Made by a program: the position numbers and the translations under genes
DNA from: Edaphochlamys debaryana
Taxonomy: Eukaryota > Chlorophyta > Chlorophyceae > Chlamydomonadales
Length of the DNA: 64,000 nucleotides
Direction of reading: 5' to 3'
NCBI GenBank assembly: GCA_016858145.1
Contig: JAEHOE010000136.1
Coordinates: 248,001-312,000, forward strand
Shown here: positions 22,301 to 32,800 of the stretch, in pieces
How the letters are laid out: the number at the start of each line of letters is the position of its first letter
Position numbering within the stretch: position 1 is the stretch's first letter
The notes under the pieces: model-generated
Databases searched by the model: none
What the model was told of the DNA's origin: nothing
What the model saw: the letters and a program-made list of their open reading frames with translations, nothing else

Positions 22301-24584
22301 GCCCTCGCCCTCCTCGCCGTTCCCGCCGGCGCCGGCGCCACCTGCGGGGAGCGAGGGGCGGCCGTGTGAGGGGCTGCGTGCATGCTTACCCCGAGGTTGG
22401 CACATCCAAAGTCCCCAGCTGTCCGCGTCCTCCCGAGCAGGCCAAAGCCTCGCCCCTCCCGCTGCTGATCACTGCAACGCCCTCTCTCCGCCCCACCTCT
22501 CCGCCCGTCTCCGCCGCAGCCCTCTCAGCCGCAGCCCCGGCCCCTGCAGCCCCCGCCCCGCGGCAGCCCACTCACCCCTGTCCCCGCCCAGCGCCCGCAT
22601 GCTGGCCGCCAGGATGCCGGCGGGCGTGTCGAGCCGCTCCTCCACCTCCCCGGGGATGCCCCGGACCGTGAAGAACACCACGGGGATGTACAGCAGCACG
22701 GAGGGCGGGCCGCCGGGCGGGGGGCCCACCTGGGGCAGCGCACGTGGGAGAGGGCGTGAGTGACTCCGCGTCAGCGGCCCCCTTCTCTCTCCCTCTTTGC
22801 CGTAGGGCAACCCCGTTGCATTATGGCATGCTTTCGTCGCCGAACTCCAGCACCGTCATTACAACAACGCCGTTCACGGCCCGTGCTGGCTCCTTCCCGC
22901 CTCGCCGCTCACCTCCCTCGGCACCGCGCGCCTGCGCACGATCTTGGCCGGCCACCAGTCGTGCCCCTCCACCTTGGCCCACACCACCCGCCCCGGGCGC
23001 AGCGTGTCGCGGGGGTAGGGGAAGTCGGGTCGCTGCAGCAAAACCTGCTCGGCCGGGTCAGCCATCAGCATGCCGCCGGCCTGCACACAAGGCACACGGG
23101 GAGCAACCGCGGCGTGGGTGAGTCGCTGAGGCGGGTGAGAAGCAGATGGATGCGTCTGGGAACGACTCTATATCGGTGTGTGGTGATGTAGGTGGGAAGG
23201 TGCGCGGGACCTCACCTCGTCGTACAGGTCACCCTCCGCCCCGCCGCCCATGCCAAGCAGCGCCTCGGCGGCCTCGCTGACGCCCCGGAGGCCCCGGCCG
23301 AAGGCGCGGCCGCCCGAGCGGCTGCGAGCCAGGTTGGCGGCGGCGCCCCTCTGGCCCCGGCCCCCTCGGCTGGCGCCGCGGCCCCCGCGGCCTCCACGCC
23401 CGCCACGGGGCGTCAGGCCGCGCCCACGGCCCCCGCCGACGCGGCCACCCCGGCCCCCTCGCCGGCCAGGGCTGGGTATGCCCGACGGGAGCACGTCCGA
23501 GCCCGCGCGCTTGAGCTTCGGCCTGGCGCCGAACTTGCGCGCACGACGGCCGCCCTCGTCGTCGTCGGCGTCGCCCAGGTCGTCGTCGCCATCGCCGTAG
23601 TCCTCATCCCCACTGCAAGACGGCAACGCAGAAAATCGGTCAACTGCGCTCGCACGTACGTGCGAGTGTGGGCCAACCGAATGGGCTCCGATTTGACGCT
23701 AGCCGCGAGAGTGCCGGGAGACCGCATCCCGAGAGCAACACTTGCCCATCGCCCTCGTAGTAGTCGGGCTCCGCATCCTCGTAGGCCGGCTCATCGTAGT
23801 GAGCCTCGTGGTGCGGATGGTGGGGATGGTGAAGGTCTTGCTGCTGCGTGGCACGGTGCGGAAGCGAAAGCCCGCCGAAATTAAGCTTCCGCGCGTAGCA
23901 CAGAGTCCCCTCGCTGATCACTTACTTGGAGCGCCAGGATTTCGTCGATTTCCTCGTTGGAGAGAGCCTGGTCCTTCAAGCACGACGCGAAGCGCGGGTC
24001 CCAGGTATTCTTGCTGCAATCCCAGTTGTCGGGCAGCTCTTCATCCTTTAGGTGGAACGGGACCTGAGCAAGAGCGGAGCGCGTGATAGTAAGGCAGTGT
24101 CGAAAGTGGAAGCGGTTCCAGTGTGCAAGCTGCGCCCATGAAGGCCCATGGGGTTTGGGCAACCGCAGCGGCTCACCTTGCGCCACTTCTGGCACCGACA
24201 GCACTGCACCCATTTCTGGACCTCACGACGCGGGGCTGGGGCGTCAACCGGTGCAGTCGGCCCACGGTCACCCTCTCGGCTGCAGAGCGGGAACACGAGT
24301 GCCGGAGGAAGGTATTCAAGCGGTCGTTCTGGCACGATAAAGGCACGAGTTGCTGTCCCCGCGCGTGCCTAGGGCCTGGCGTGTCGGTGGGGCGAACCCG
24401 CCCGCAAACCGTGCCTGGGGCACGTTCCCCGCCCGACCCCTTCGTGGACTCCCGCACCCCCCTCCCATTGGCCATACCTGGCTGCTGCTACCGATGCAAG
24501 GGCAGTCAGTGTCCCCAGGGCGTCCGCCATTTCATCCATATCGTCGGCCATGGCTGGTCCCTGCACGCCGTGGAAGGAGGGCAT
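8697..24584 (-). CDS. CHD/SNF2-family chromatin remodeler-like protein with CW, PWWP and tandem chromodomains
   Basis: Twenty-six exons join in consistent phase to 3,684 residues: 24584-24478, 24279-24177, 24063-23926, 23843-23746, 23612-23216, 23080-22913, 22729-22576, 22341-21795, 21531-21349, 21172-20530, 20387-20074, 19922-19562, 19360-19295, 19063-18878, 18663-18520, 18333-18187, 17984-17523, 17337-17005, 16818-16257, 15995-15677, 15442-14782, 14601-14545, 14188-14063, 13898-13608, 13408-13235, 13010-8697. Domains in order: CW zinc finger at about 58-98 (WVQCCRCQKWRK, then DNWDC and FASC); PWWP at about 307-422 (VEGHDWWPAKIV, YAWLPFDCLKPF); chromodomains at about 762-800 (EYLVKWAGKSHLHNEWV) and 812-847; SNF2 N-lobe from about 900 with Walker A GLGKT near 938; helicase C-lobe at about 1250-1560. 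Motif II reads DLRL where DEAH is expected (near 1103), and motif III reads LGGGP for LTGTP, so ATPase activity is doubtful. The last 1,437 residues are one intronless Ala/Gln/Pro-rich exon that starts with a coiled coil. CHD3/PICKLE-like proteins act on nucleosomes in the nucleus; the role here is inferred. The ATG at 24584 is the first in frame; 24551 is the alternative. Confidence 0.85.
23613..23745 (-). other. GC-AG intron in the remodeler gene
   Basis: On the minus strand the donor reads G|GCAAGT and the acceptor TTGCAG. No GT donor nearby keeps the frame: using the nearest GT puts a stop codon immediately after the acceptor. GCAAGT is the usual form of the rare GC donor class. Confidence 0.75.
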
Positions 24585-26785
24585 GAATTGCCCCTGGAGG
24601 ATAATGCTATACAGCTCAGTGTATGCAACTGTGGCATGCTTTGCAGCTGAGGGCCACGGAAGGAGTTCCCGGCTTGCCGCGCAACGCCGGTTGCGGACCG
24701 CAACGCAACCAGCTAAACTTAATTGCAATGCACACTGCTATTGTAAAGATCGCATATCCTAGCGTCCTATGGCGAATCGCACGTCGAGAAAGAAATTGCC
24801 TCAGCGCTCGTTGACTGCAGCGCCGAGCGCGCCCGGCCAGCAAACAACTACGCGCTCATATTCTTGAGTTCAAGGGAGAAGACGTACGGGCTGCACGGCG
24901 CAACCGAGCTTGTGCACGCTGCGCACACAGTGTGCATCGGCCCTCAACCCACCGAGTGGACGTCCAAGGCCTCACAGCTCCGTATCCTTGTATCAGCTCA
25001 TCGAAAAGCTCCGCAGGCCTGCACCGTAATGACGCCCGCGTCGCTAGGGCCTCCGTCTTTCGGATTTGCCAAAAGTTGTCGCGCTGAAGTGCAGCTAGTC
25101 AGCAATGAGTCAGGTAGCGGTCGGGGAAGTCCGTGCAGGCTAGCGGTCGGCAAGTGCAGACCTGCATGCTGTGCCTGCATGGGCGCTGCCGTATACGATG
25201 CAGTGAGCAGCTGAGCCCCTCCGGCCTCCGCCCCCCCCCTCCGTTCCCCCTCCCTGCCGCACCACTCAGAGCCCAGCGGCCCCCCCCCCCCCCATTCCCG
25301 CAGGCCGGTGGGGAGCTATGTATGGGTAACAGAGCTATGTATGGGTGGCGGCTCCGTTGGCACGGAGTGCGGAAGGGCGGGGCGCAAGGTGAGGTGAAGC
25401 CCAGGTAAAGCCCGCGGATTGCGCGGAAGACCAGTAGACCACGTGTTGCCGACGCGCATCCAGCGGACCTGCGAACTCGCTCGTGAGGAGCGAGGATCCC
25501 AGCGAGAGGCAGGAGCCCACGTGTCCCCTAACCCCTATGCGTGCTCCTTGTGTGCTGCACGGGGGCTACGCCCAGCCCTCCCATGCCCCGCAGCTGTCCT
25601 GGGCATCAAAACGTCCCGCCCGGGAGGCCGTTCCGCATACCAGTATTGGGCTGACTAAGCCCGCGGGGACAGAGTCATGCGCTCCTCGGGGCCCTTCTGA
25701 TGGAGCAGAGCTGGCGGCAGCCGCACGCCCGCAAAGCCAGGGCCGTGGGCCGGGGTCCGTAGCGAGCTCCTGATGGCCTGCAGGTGCCGGCGGTTAGATG
25801 CCGTGGGTGGCTAGCGACGGTAGGATATCGAGTTGCTGGATTGGCGGCCTACGGGCCTAGCACACCAGCTGGGTGGTACCCTCCAGCCAGGGACTTGAGG
25901 CAAAAAGCAGGTTGAAAGCGGTCAATGCGGTGCCAAGCGCGCGGCCACCCCGGGCAGGCGCGCAGGCCCCGTTGTCTATAATAACCCCGGCCAGGCCCAG
26001 GGGATCCCGCACGTGGCCCCTGCGAGCACAGTACTCCCACGCTGCGCTTCACTTTGATCACAGGTGGGCCAACGTGCTCTAATAGCGGGACTGGCGGCGG
26101 CCTGCACACACACCGAGGGCCTCGACACCAGGAGCCAGGAAAGTACCGTTTGCGCGCGCGGCTGCCCCTAGGTTAGCCCCTGCCTCGGCGATGCGCATTG
26201 CTGGCACCCCGCCTTCTTCTCTCGCGTTGCGGCAGCGGCTACACCGACGCGTTCAGCTGCATCCCCCGTCGTCGTCCGGACTACGCTGCACGGCCCCTGC
26301 GAGCACAGAAACCCCCACGTGCGCTCAAAGGGCGTAGGCTGGACGGACGACCTTGCGCCAGCAGTGAAACGCTGCTGGAACCTCAGCTCCTGAAGCCGAT
26401 CTGCATTTGCAACTAGCGTAGTAACGGCGTGAGCTGGTTTCCCCGGGAGCATTGCTGGGTCGCGGCGGGGTGGAAGGCCCGGGTAGGGGACAGTGCAGGA
26501 TCCTGGGGCGTCCATGGTGACTGAGGTGACATTGATGACAGCTTCGGCGGCATAGCGGCTGGTCGGCTGGATGCCAGCAGGAGGTGCGGCCTGCAGCGTC
26601 TTGCGAAGGCCCTTACAGGCGCCCCAAATCACACAAAACTTCGGCAGAAAGAATAGAGGCAGACCAGAGGTTCACAAGCGGCAGAGCTCGCCACGCGCCC
26701 ACCAGTCGACTAGTTGTCAGGAGCGGGGCATGCCCGTGCTTGACTCGGCCGCCCCCACCTCACCCCGGCCCCCAATCCCCCGCCG
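24585..26785. other. Intergenic region between the remodeler 5' end and the Abraxas-like gene
   Basis: I see no convincing gene here. Open frames are short and show no domain or splice pattern. The stretch holds the presumed promoter of the remodeler gene next to 24584, two C homopolymer runs near 25232 and 25281, a tandem 'gagctatgtatgggt' duplication at about 25314-25347, and a roughly 34-bp motif present twice (26014-26047 and 26292-26326, sharing GGCCCCTGCGAGCACAG). The right end carries the 3' UTR of the next gene. Confidence 0.5.
26613..26617 (-). terminator. TGTAA polyadenylation signal of the Abraxas-like gene
   Basis: The minus strand reads TGTAA 169 bases downstream of the stop codon. 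TGTAA is the standard poly(A) signal in Chlamydomonas nuclear genes, and the distance is normal. Confidence 0.55.
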
Positions 26786-29333
26786 TCACTGCCTCAGCGC
26801 CAGCTGTGCGAGCGCCGCATCCCTCCGCCGCCTCAGCTCCGCCACCTCCACCTCGCCCGCCGCCGCCTGGCCGCACAGCCCCTGCAGCGCCCCCAGAAGC
26901 CCCTCGCAGTACGCCCGCACGCCGTCCACCTGCGAGCAACACACGCACCGCAGGGAGCGGCGGATTGCAGCAGCAGCTGATGAGCCGTACCGTAGCTTAC
27001 TCGGGACAACAAAGACCCTCTGCAGGACTTGACATGGCGAGATTCCCGCGGCTCTGCCCCCAGACCAGTCTCAGAATGACTCGACACATAATGCATGCAT
27101 CGTTTCTCCCTGAGTTTCCGCAGAAGCTTATCGAACCCCGCCCTGTCCCGCTCACCTGGCTCTTGGCCCCCGCCGCCAGTGCCGCCAGCGCCGCCGAGTC
27201 CGCCCCCGGGAAGCCCGCCGCCGCCGCCAAGCCCAGCGCCGCCGCCGACGGCGGCCGCCCCGCCGCCGCCGCCGCCCCTGCCGCCGACCCCATCGACGAC
27301 GGTCGAGACGACGCCCCCAGCGCCGCCGAGCTGGCGGCGCCGCCAGGCGCCCCTGCCGCCGCCGCTGGCCCTGAGCCCGCCGAGCCCAGGCCCGTGGTCG
27401 CCAGCGTCGCCGCCAGCCCCGCCGCCGAGCCCAGCTCGCTGTACGCCCGCACGCCCGTGTGCCCCCCCAGGTTGCCCGTGCGCAGCTCCACGGGGTCCAG
27501 CAGCATGTCGCCGCTGGGACTGGGCCGCGCCTGGAAGCACCTGCGGGGGTCGCACCGGGGGGTCGCACCGGGGGCGGGGGCGAGCGGCGAGGAGGGGAAG
27601 CACGGACGGGGTAACGGATGGTCGGGTGCGGGCTGGGCTTGGAACACAAGCGCGCTGGGCCTTGCAGCCTTGCGATGAGATGGGAGGGACGCTCAAGCGC
27701 GCGCGCCATCCACGCCCAGGCTCGTTATCTTACGCAATGTTCGGCCCCTCAAGCAAGTGCGTCCGCTGAGGCAACCTCCCCGCCGCGCACCAGCACGCCA
27801 AAGATGCGAGAGGAGCGCATGTGTGCGCTCCATCCACGCCAGGCTAGTGATGTTCTGCAACGTTCGGCTGAGGTAACCTCCCCGCCACGTGCCAGCGCCC
27901 CACGCACCTGAACTGCCACGTCAGCGTGGCGCCCCCGTGGTCGCCGCTGCTCTGCGCCAGCAGCAGCAGCACCGCCTGCGCCCCGCCGTGCCGCGCCCAC
28001 TGCCGCCGCAGCAGCGCCGCCGTCACGGCCGCCTCCCGCATGGACGGCCGCGGGGGGCCCGAGCCCGGGGCCGCGGGGCGGTAGGCCATCCAGCCCAGCA
28101 GCGAGCCCGGCTGGGACCGAGACAAGGCCTCCAGCTTGGACTCTGCGCGGCGCAGGGAGGGAGGTGGCGGAAAGGGTTATCAGCACGGGTTCCGCCCCAG
28201 GCGTGGGAGGCCTGTTGATGGTGATGCGGTTGGCGCATAGTGGGCGTGCAGCTTCACAGACGTGTGGTGAGTGTGCAGAGACCTGGCCGGCTGGCCAGCC
28301 AGGCACCGCGCCAAGGCGTCCCACAGCCGCGGTGCTCTGCCGCAGCGCTGTTCCAAGGCTGATGCGTCCCGTGCGCTGATGACCACATGGCCCCGCAAAC
28401 ACCAGAATCATGGTGCCCACCCACCCGCTAGCTCCCCCGCTTGGTGCCCACCCACCCGCTAGCTCCCCCGCTTGGTCGTAGAAGGAGCCAGGTGCGGCGC
28501 ACCACAGCGTGGAGCTGACGGAGGCAAAGCAGTCGGTGACAGACACTGGGTCTGGGGGGCAGGGCAGGGGGCGCAGGGCGGGAGTGGGACTGCGGGAGCG
28601 CCAACTCAATTTGCGCGGAATGTAACAAGGGTCGGTCGTATCCCCTTCGATGGCGGAAAGGCATGCGGGTTCACCACAGGCCCCATTGGTAAGATGGTAA
28701 CTGGCCCCCACTGGTTTGGCTCCAGCTTTGGCAGCGCATCACACTGTGTAGCTGTGTAGCTGAGGTCCGGCCCCATGACGTCGCCCCCAGGGCCCCGCGG
28801 TTGCCTCACCATCATTGTCCCGCAGATGCTGCGTGGTGGTGGTGGTGGTCTCTCCTGGCGACAGGGGAATGAGAAACGGGAATGAGGTTACGCGAAAACC
28901 AAGGCCAGCAAAGTGCAATCCCAGCCGTACAACACTGGCAGCAGGGGGCGGATAGCGGGCAGGCGGGGGCGCGGGGGGTGGGAGCCAGGCCAAGGCGGGG
29001 TCGAGCGGAGGGTGCGAGGAGGGTGGGCCCCGCCTCAGCAAGTAATTGTAGAATCCGACAACGTGCTCATGGTTAAAACGGAGGAGGAGGAGGAGGAGGA
29101 GGAGTGCAGACACGGAAGATGGGGCTTCCAACAGGAGGCGAAGGCACGCGGGTGCTGAGGAGGCCTGAGGAAGGGTTGTGCGAGTCCCTTGTTCCACCCA
29201 CGCGCTGGCGCGCACCAAATATGAGTCCGTCGCAAGGTGCGCCTCCAGCTGTCACCCCGTAGAGTGCAGAGGCCATCGTTGGGCCTGGCAGCGACACCGC
29301 CTGAAGTCGAAGCGCGACCCCGCCATCTCGCAT
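26786..29333 (-). CDS. Abraxas/FAM175-like MPN-minus scaffold protein
   Basis: Six exons join to 340 residues: 29333-29216, 28854-28810, 28551-28456, 28142-27908, 27540-27156 and 26929-26786. The N-terminus resembles plant FAM175 proteins: LPGPTMASALYG, then CDGLIFG. It is followed by an acidic linker, the SFYDQAGEL segment, and LLGWMAYRP with a PSMREAAVTAALL helix, which is the Abraxas signature (GW, aromatic-R, then RE). The domain then closes with LRTGNLGGHTGVRAYSEL. There is an Ala/Gly-rich insertion and a short C-terminal helix (VEVAELRRRRDAALAQL). No JAMM metal-binding motif is present, as expected for the MPN-minus partner of the BRCC36 deubiquitinase in BRCA1-A/BRISC-type complexes. 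No C-terminal SPxF-like phosphomotif is seen, so the BRISC (ABRO1-like) form is more likely; this is inference. The 5' end lies 500 bp from the divergent TBC gene. Confidence 0.7.
28411..28472 (-). repeat. 31-bp tandem duplication across an exon 3 splice donor
   Basis: Two identical 31-bp copies, 28411-28441 and 28442-28472, each contain the end of exon 3 of the Abraxas-like gene and its GTGGGT donor. The donor used in the model is at 28455-28450. Use of the second copy would add 31 nt and shift the frame. Confidence 0.9.
29079..29103. repeat. (GGA)n microsatellite
   Basis: An uninterrupted run of about eight GGA units lies in intron 1 of the Abraxas-like gene. It reads as CTCCTC on the transcribed strand, so it may serve as a pyrimidine tract. 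Confidence 0.85.
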
Positions 29334-29833
29334 GGGTCCGCACGCGCGCCCAGGCGGGGCCTAAGCCTCTGTCACTGCACGAGGCGTAATGACAACTGTC
29401 CGTGGGATGCCAAAAGTAGGTAGGGAGGCTCGGTGGTGGGATGTCGCGGGACTTGCACGCGGGACCGGTCTTAACTCGCAGCGTGCGGCAAGGGTTGTTA
29501 TGCGCACTGCGAGTAAAATAGATGCGAGGTGCAGTGGGCGTGCCCTCGGGAGGTTTGCGTGCAAGCCCGGAAACTTGCCGGGCCTCGCGCATTGCAACCG
29601 ACGGGCTCGCGAGCTCTAAACACGCCCCCTGCGCTCAGAGAGACCTTTTGCCGTCCCTCCAGCTACCACTGCCGTCCTTAGACTACATACCGCAGCGCAG
29701 CTTGTGGCCGTCCTCCGGCACGAGGCTCGCGAGTTGCGAGTAGCCCTCGGCCACGTCGACAGCCCGAGCGCAGCGCTCGCGTGAGACGACACAAGGCTTA
29801 AACCGCAATGCCGGTGCGCGAGGGAGCAGCGCG
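29334..29833. promoter_or_regulatory. Shared upstream region of two divergent genes
   Basis: This 500-bp gap separates the start codons of the minus-strand Abraxas-like gene and the plus-strand TBC gene, so it must hold both promoters and 5' UTRs. No clear TATA box was found. No convincing coding frame is present. Confidence 0.5.
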
Positions 29834-32800
29834 ATGAACCCGGACAACCCGGACTACCTCCAGGTGCGCCTTCCCGAGGCCCCGCCGCTCGCCGGAGCCC
29901 TCGCAGGGCCCTCGGCAGTCATAAAGCTGTCGCTTGGTCACCCTGTCACAGTCTGGCCGGCTGGGGTGGCGTTTAGCGAACCCATTGTAGCCCAGGCCAT
30001 TGCAACAATGGCAAAGTCGCGCAGCGCTCGTCCCGCCCACTCTCAGCCCTGACGGGTCTCGCTGCTGCTGTGTCTGCGGACAACGCGGCCGTCCCCCGCG
30101 GCTGCGCGTCGCGCTCTCCTGTGCCGGTGTCGGCCCCGTCTGCCCGACTGCCCCTGCCCCCGCCTGAGCCCCTGCCTCGTCAGCTTCCCTCACAAGGCCC
30201 TAGGTGCTTGGTCCCTCTGATGCCCCCCAACCTTCCTCTCCTCCGCCTTGCTTCCCACCCCTGGCATCCCCCCTCACCTGCCTCACTCCGCTCTTCGCCC
30301 TTCATCATGGTCCCCTCTTTGACCTCCGCAACCCTCCCTTTCCCTCCTGCACTGTTTCTCATCCCCCCTCGCCAGGTCTGCGCTGGAACCATGCTGAGGG
30401 TAGAGGAGGGGCAGGCGTGCGGCGTGCTGTGCGCCGCTGACGAGCCGGCACCGCCCCACACCCAAACCCACGCCCGCCGCCACCCCCACGCGGGCCCCGC
30501 CCCGCCCGCGGCGCACCGCGCCGCACACCTGTCAGTCGCCGCGCCGCCCGGCGGCGGTACGGCGTTCGGTGGCAGTACGGCGGTTGGGGAGTACGGCAGT
30601 AGCAGCGGCTGGGGCGAGGAGGATGGCGACGGGGACGGGGACGGAGACAACACGGCGACGGCGGGGGACGCCAGCAGTGATGCCGAGGACACGGAGACGT
30701 TCTCAGAGCTATCGGACCCGGGCGGAACGGAGGTGGGTGCCAGCGCCCAGCCATTGCGAAAAGAGAAGCACGGGGGCTTTGGGGCTTTGCACGCGGGACG
30801 ATGCGGGTATGGGACTTCGTCGTACGGCTGGCGGGGAGCTGTTGGAACGAAACTCACCGTTGAGCCGGCCCCTCCCGACTTGCCCCCCACCCTTGCCTAC
30901 CACCTGCCCACTCCACCCCAACAATACTGCCCACCTGCCCACCCCATCCCACCCCACCCCACCCCACCCCAGGTGGTCTTTGTGCGCGAGGGGGTGGCGG
31001 TGTGGCCCGGGCCCCGCTCCGAGCGCATCACGGGCCGCCTGTCACTCGTCAAGCAGTGCGGCGTGCTGTTCATGGTACGGCGTACGGCCAGTACGGCAGT
31101 ACGGCTTGTGCATGGCGGCAGGGATTGCACAACGGCATTGCGGGAAATCGGTTGCTAGTCTGCGTGGGCGCACACATCTCCCACCAGATGCCAACTCATG
31201 GCCGGTCGTTGCCGTACCGTAGGCCTGGCTGCCGTACAGCCGGGGCATACTAATGGAGGACGGCACGTTCCGGGTGGCGGCGGGGCCGGCGGCGGCGGCA
31301 GCCGGCCGGGCCGCCGCCGCGGGTGCTGGCAAGCCGGCTGCCGCCGCCAGCGGCACCGCAGGCGCCAGCGGCGCGGCGGAGGCGGCGCCCGCGGGGCCCC
31401 ACTCCCCCGGTGCTGGTGAGTCTCTGGCACGGCCCCCTGGCGTCCCGCCTCATCCAACCACCCCTCGTGTCCCCTCGACCCCCCTCAAGCCCCCTCCCTC
31501 CCCCACCTCCCCTCCCCCACCTCCCCTCCCCCACCTCCCCCCAGACCGCACCCTCTACGCCGTGCACCCCATCCCGCTGTCCGAGGTGCGCTGCCTGCGC
31601 CGCCGCTCGCCCCCCCTGGGCCTGGGCTCCCCCCAGCTGCTGGTGGTGCTGGGGTCAGGGGTGACGCTGCCGCCGCTGCACTTCACGCGGGGGGGCGTGC
31701 GGGCGCTCATCGCCACGCTGCAGCAGGTGGGTGGGGGCGGGGGGGAAGGAGGGGGGTAAGGGGAGGGGATAGGCGGGGTAGGGAGCGGGGGAGGGAGGAG
31801 GCGGGGGGAAAGATGTGTGTTTGCGAGTGGGTGTGGAGGTGGGCGGGAGGGCGAGCTCCAGGCCCATAGCAGCGCCCCTAACCACCCTCACCCGGCCCCC
31901 CACCAACCGCATCCCAACCGCCACCAACCGCTCCCAACCGCCGCCCCCAACCGCAGCACGTGCTGCTGCTCAAGTCCGCCTCCGAGCCCGGCGCCTACCT
32001 GGTCAACGACACGGCCGACCCGCTGTGCCGCTCGCTGTCGGCCCTGCAGCTGGCGGACGTGCTCATTGGTGGGGGGGGAGGGGGGGGGGCCGGTGGGGGG
32101 GTAAGGGCTGCGGTTGGGGGCCTTGGTAGGGGCCTTAGGGGGTACTGGGGGTTGCAGCACGGGGGCGCGTGAGGGGCAAGGGGGAAGCGGGGGTATGGAC
32201 GCTGGCACAGGGCGCAGCTCAGCTCCCCGAGCTCTGGTGCTCTGCCAAACGCCGTCTGTATTGCGGATGTACCTCCCCCCGCGCCCCGTCTTGCATAGTC
32301 TGGCGCTCCGCCAGCCGCCATCTGTGCAGACCTAGCGGCGACTGCGCTTTGGTTACTCGTCCGCTACCCCCTTCCTCTCTCCTCTTCGCCGCAGGCGGCC
32401 CCCCGCCGGGCGCCTCGGCCACATTCGAGCCGGGCGGCCCTCCGCAGCCGCAGCCGCCCTCCCCCGCCGCCCCCCGCCACCCGGGCCCAGCGTCATGGGC
32501 CACACCCGCCGCCGGCCCCGAGGGCCCCGCCCCCTCCACCGACCCTGCATTCGGGCCCGGCGTGGGCCCGGTGACGGGGCCCCGGGCCGGAGTGGGCCTG
32601 GGCGGGCTGGGCTTGGGGATTGGCGCGGGGCTGGGTCTGGGACGCGCCGTGTCGTGGTGCTGGGCGGACCAACCGCCGGGCGCTGACGTGGCGGCGGAGT
32701 CGAACAGGCCAGAGTCGACCAACGGCGGCGCGGAGGGTGACGTGGCCGAGGGCGGCGGCGGCGGCGGCGGCGGCGGTTGGGCGTGGCCGATCGTGGAGGC

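Noticed and set aside
24585..26785. Possible small genes in the gene-free stretch
   Set aside because: Frames are short, without splice sites, domains or codon pattern matching the neighbours.
29035..29080. Possible extra Abraxas-like exon encoding HVVGFYNYLL
   Set aside because: Joining exon 1 directly to 28854-28810 keeps phase and gives the expected family sequence; the extra segment lacks a good acceptor.
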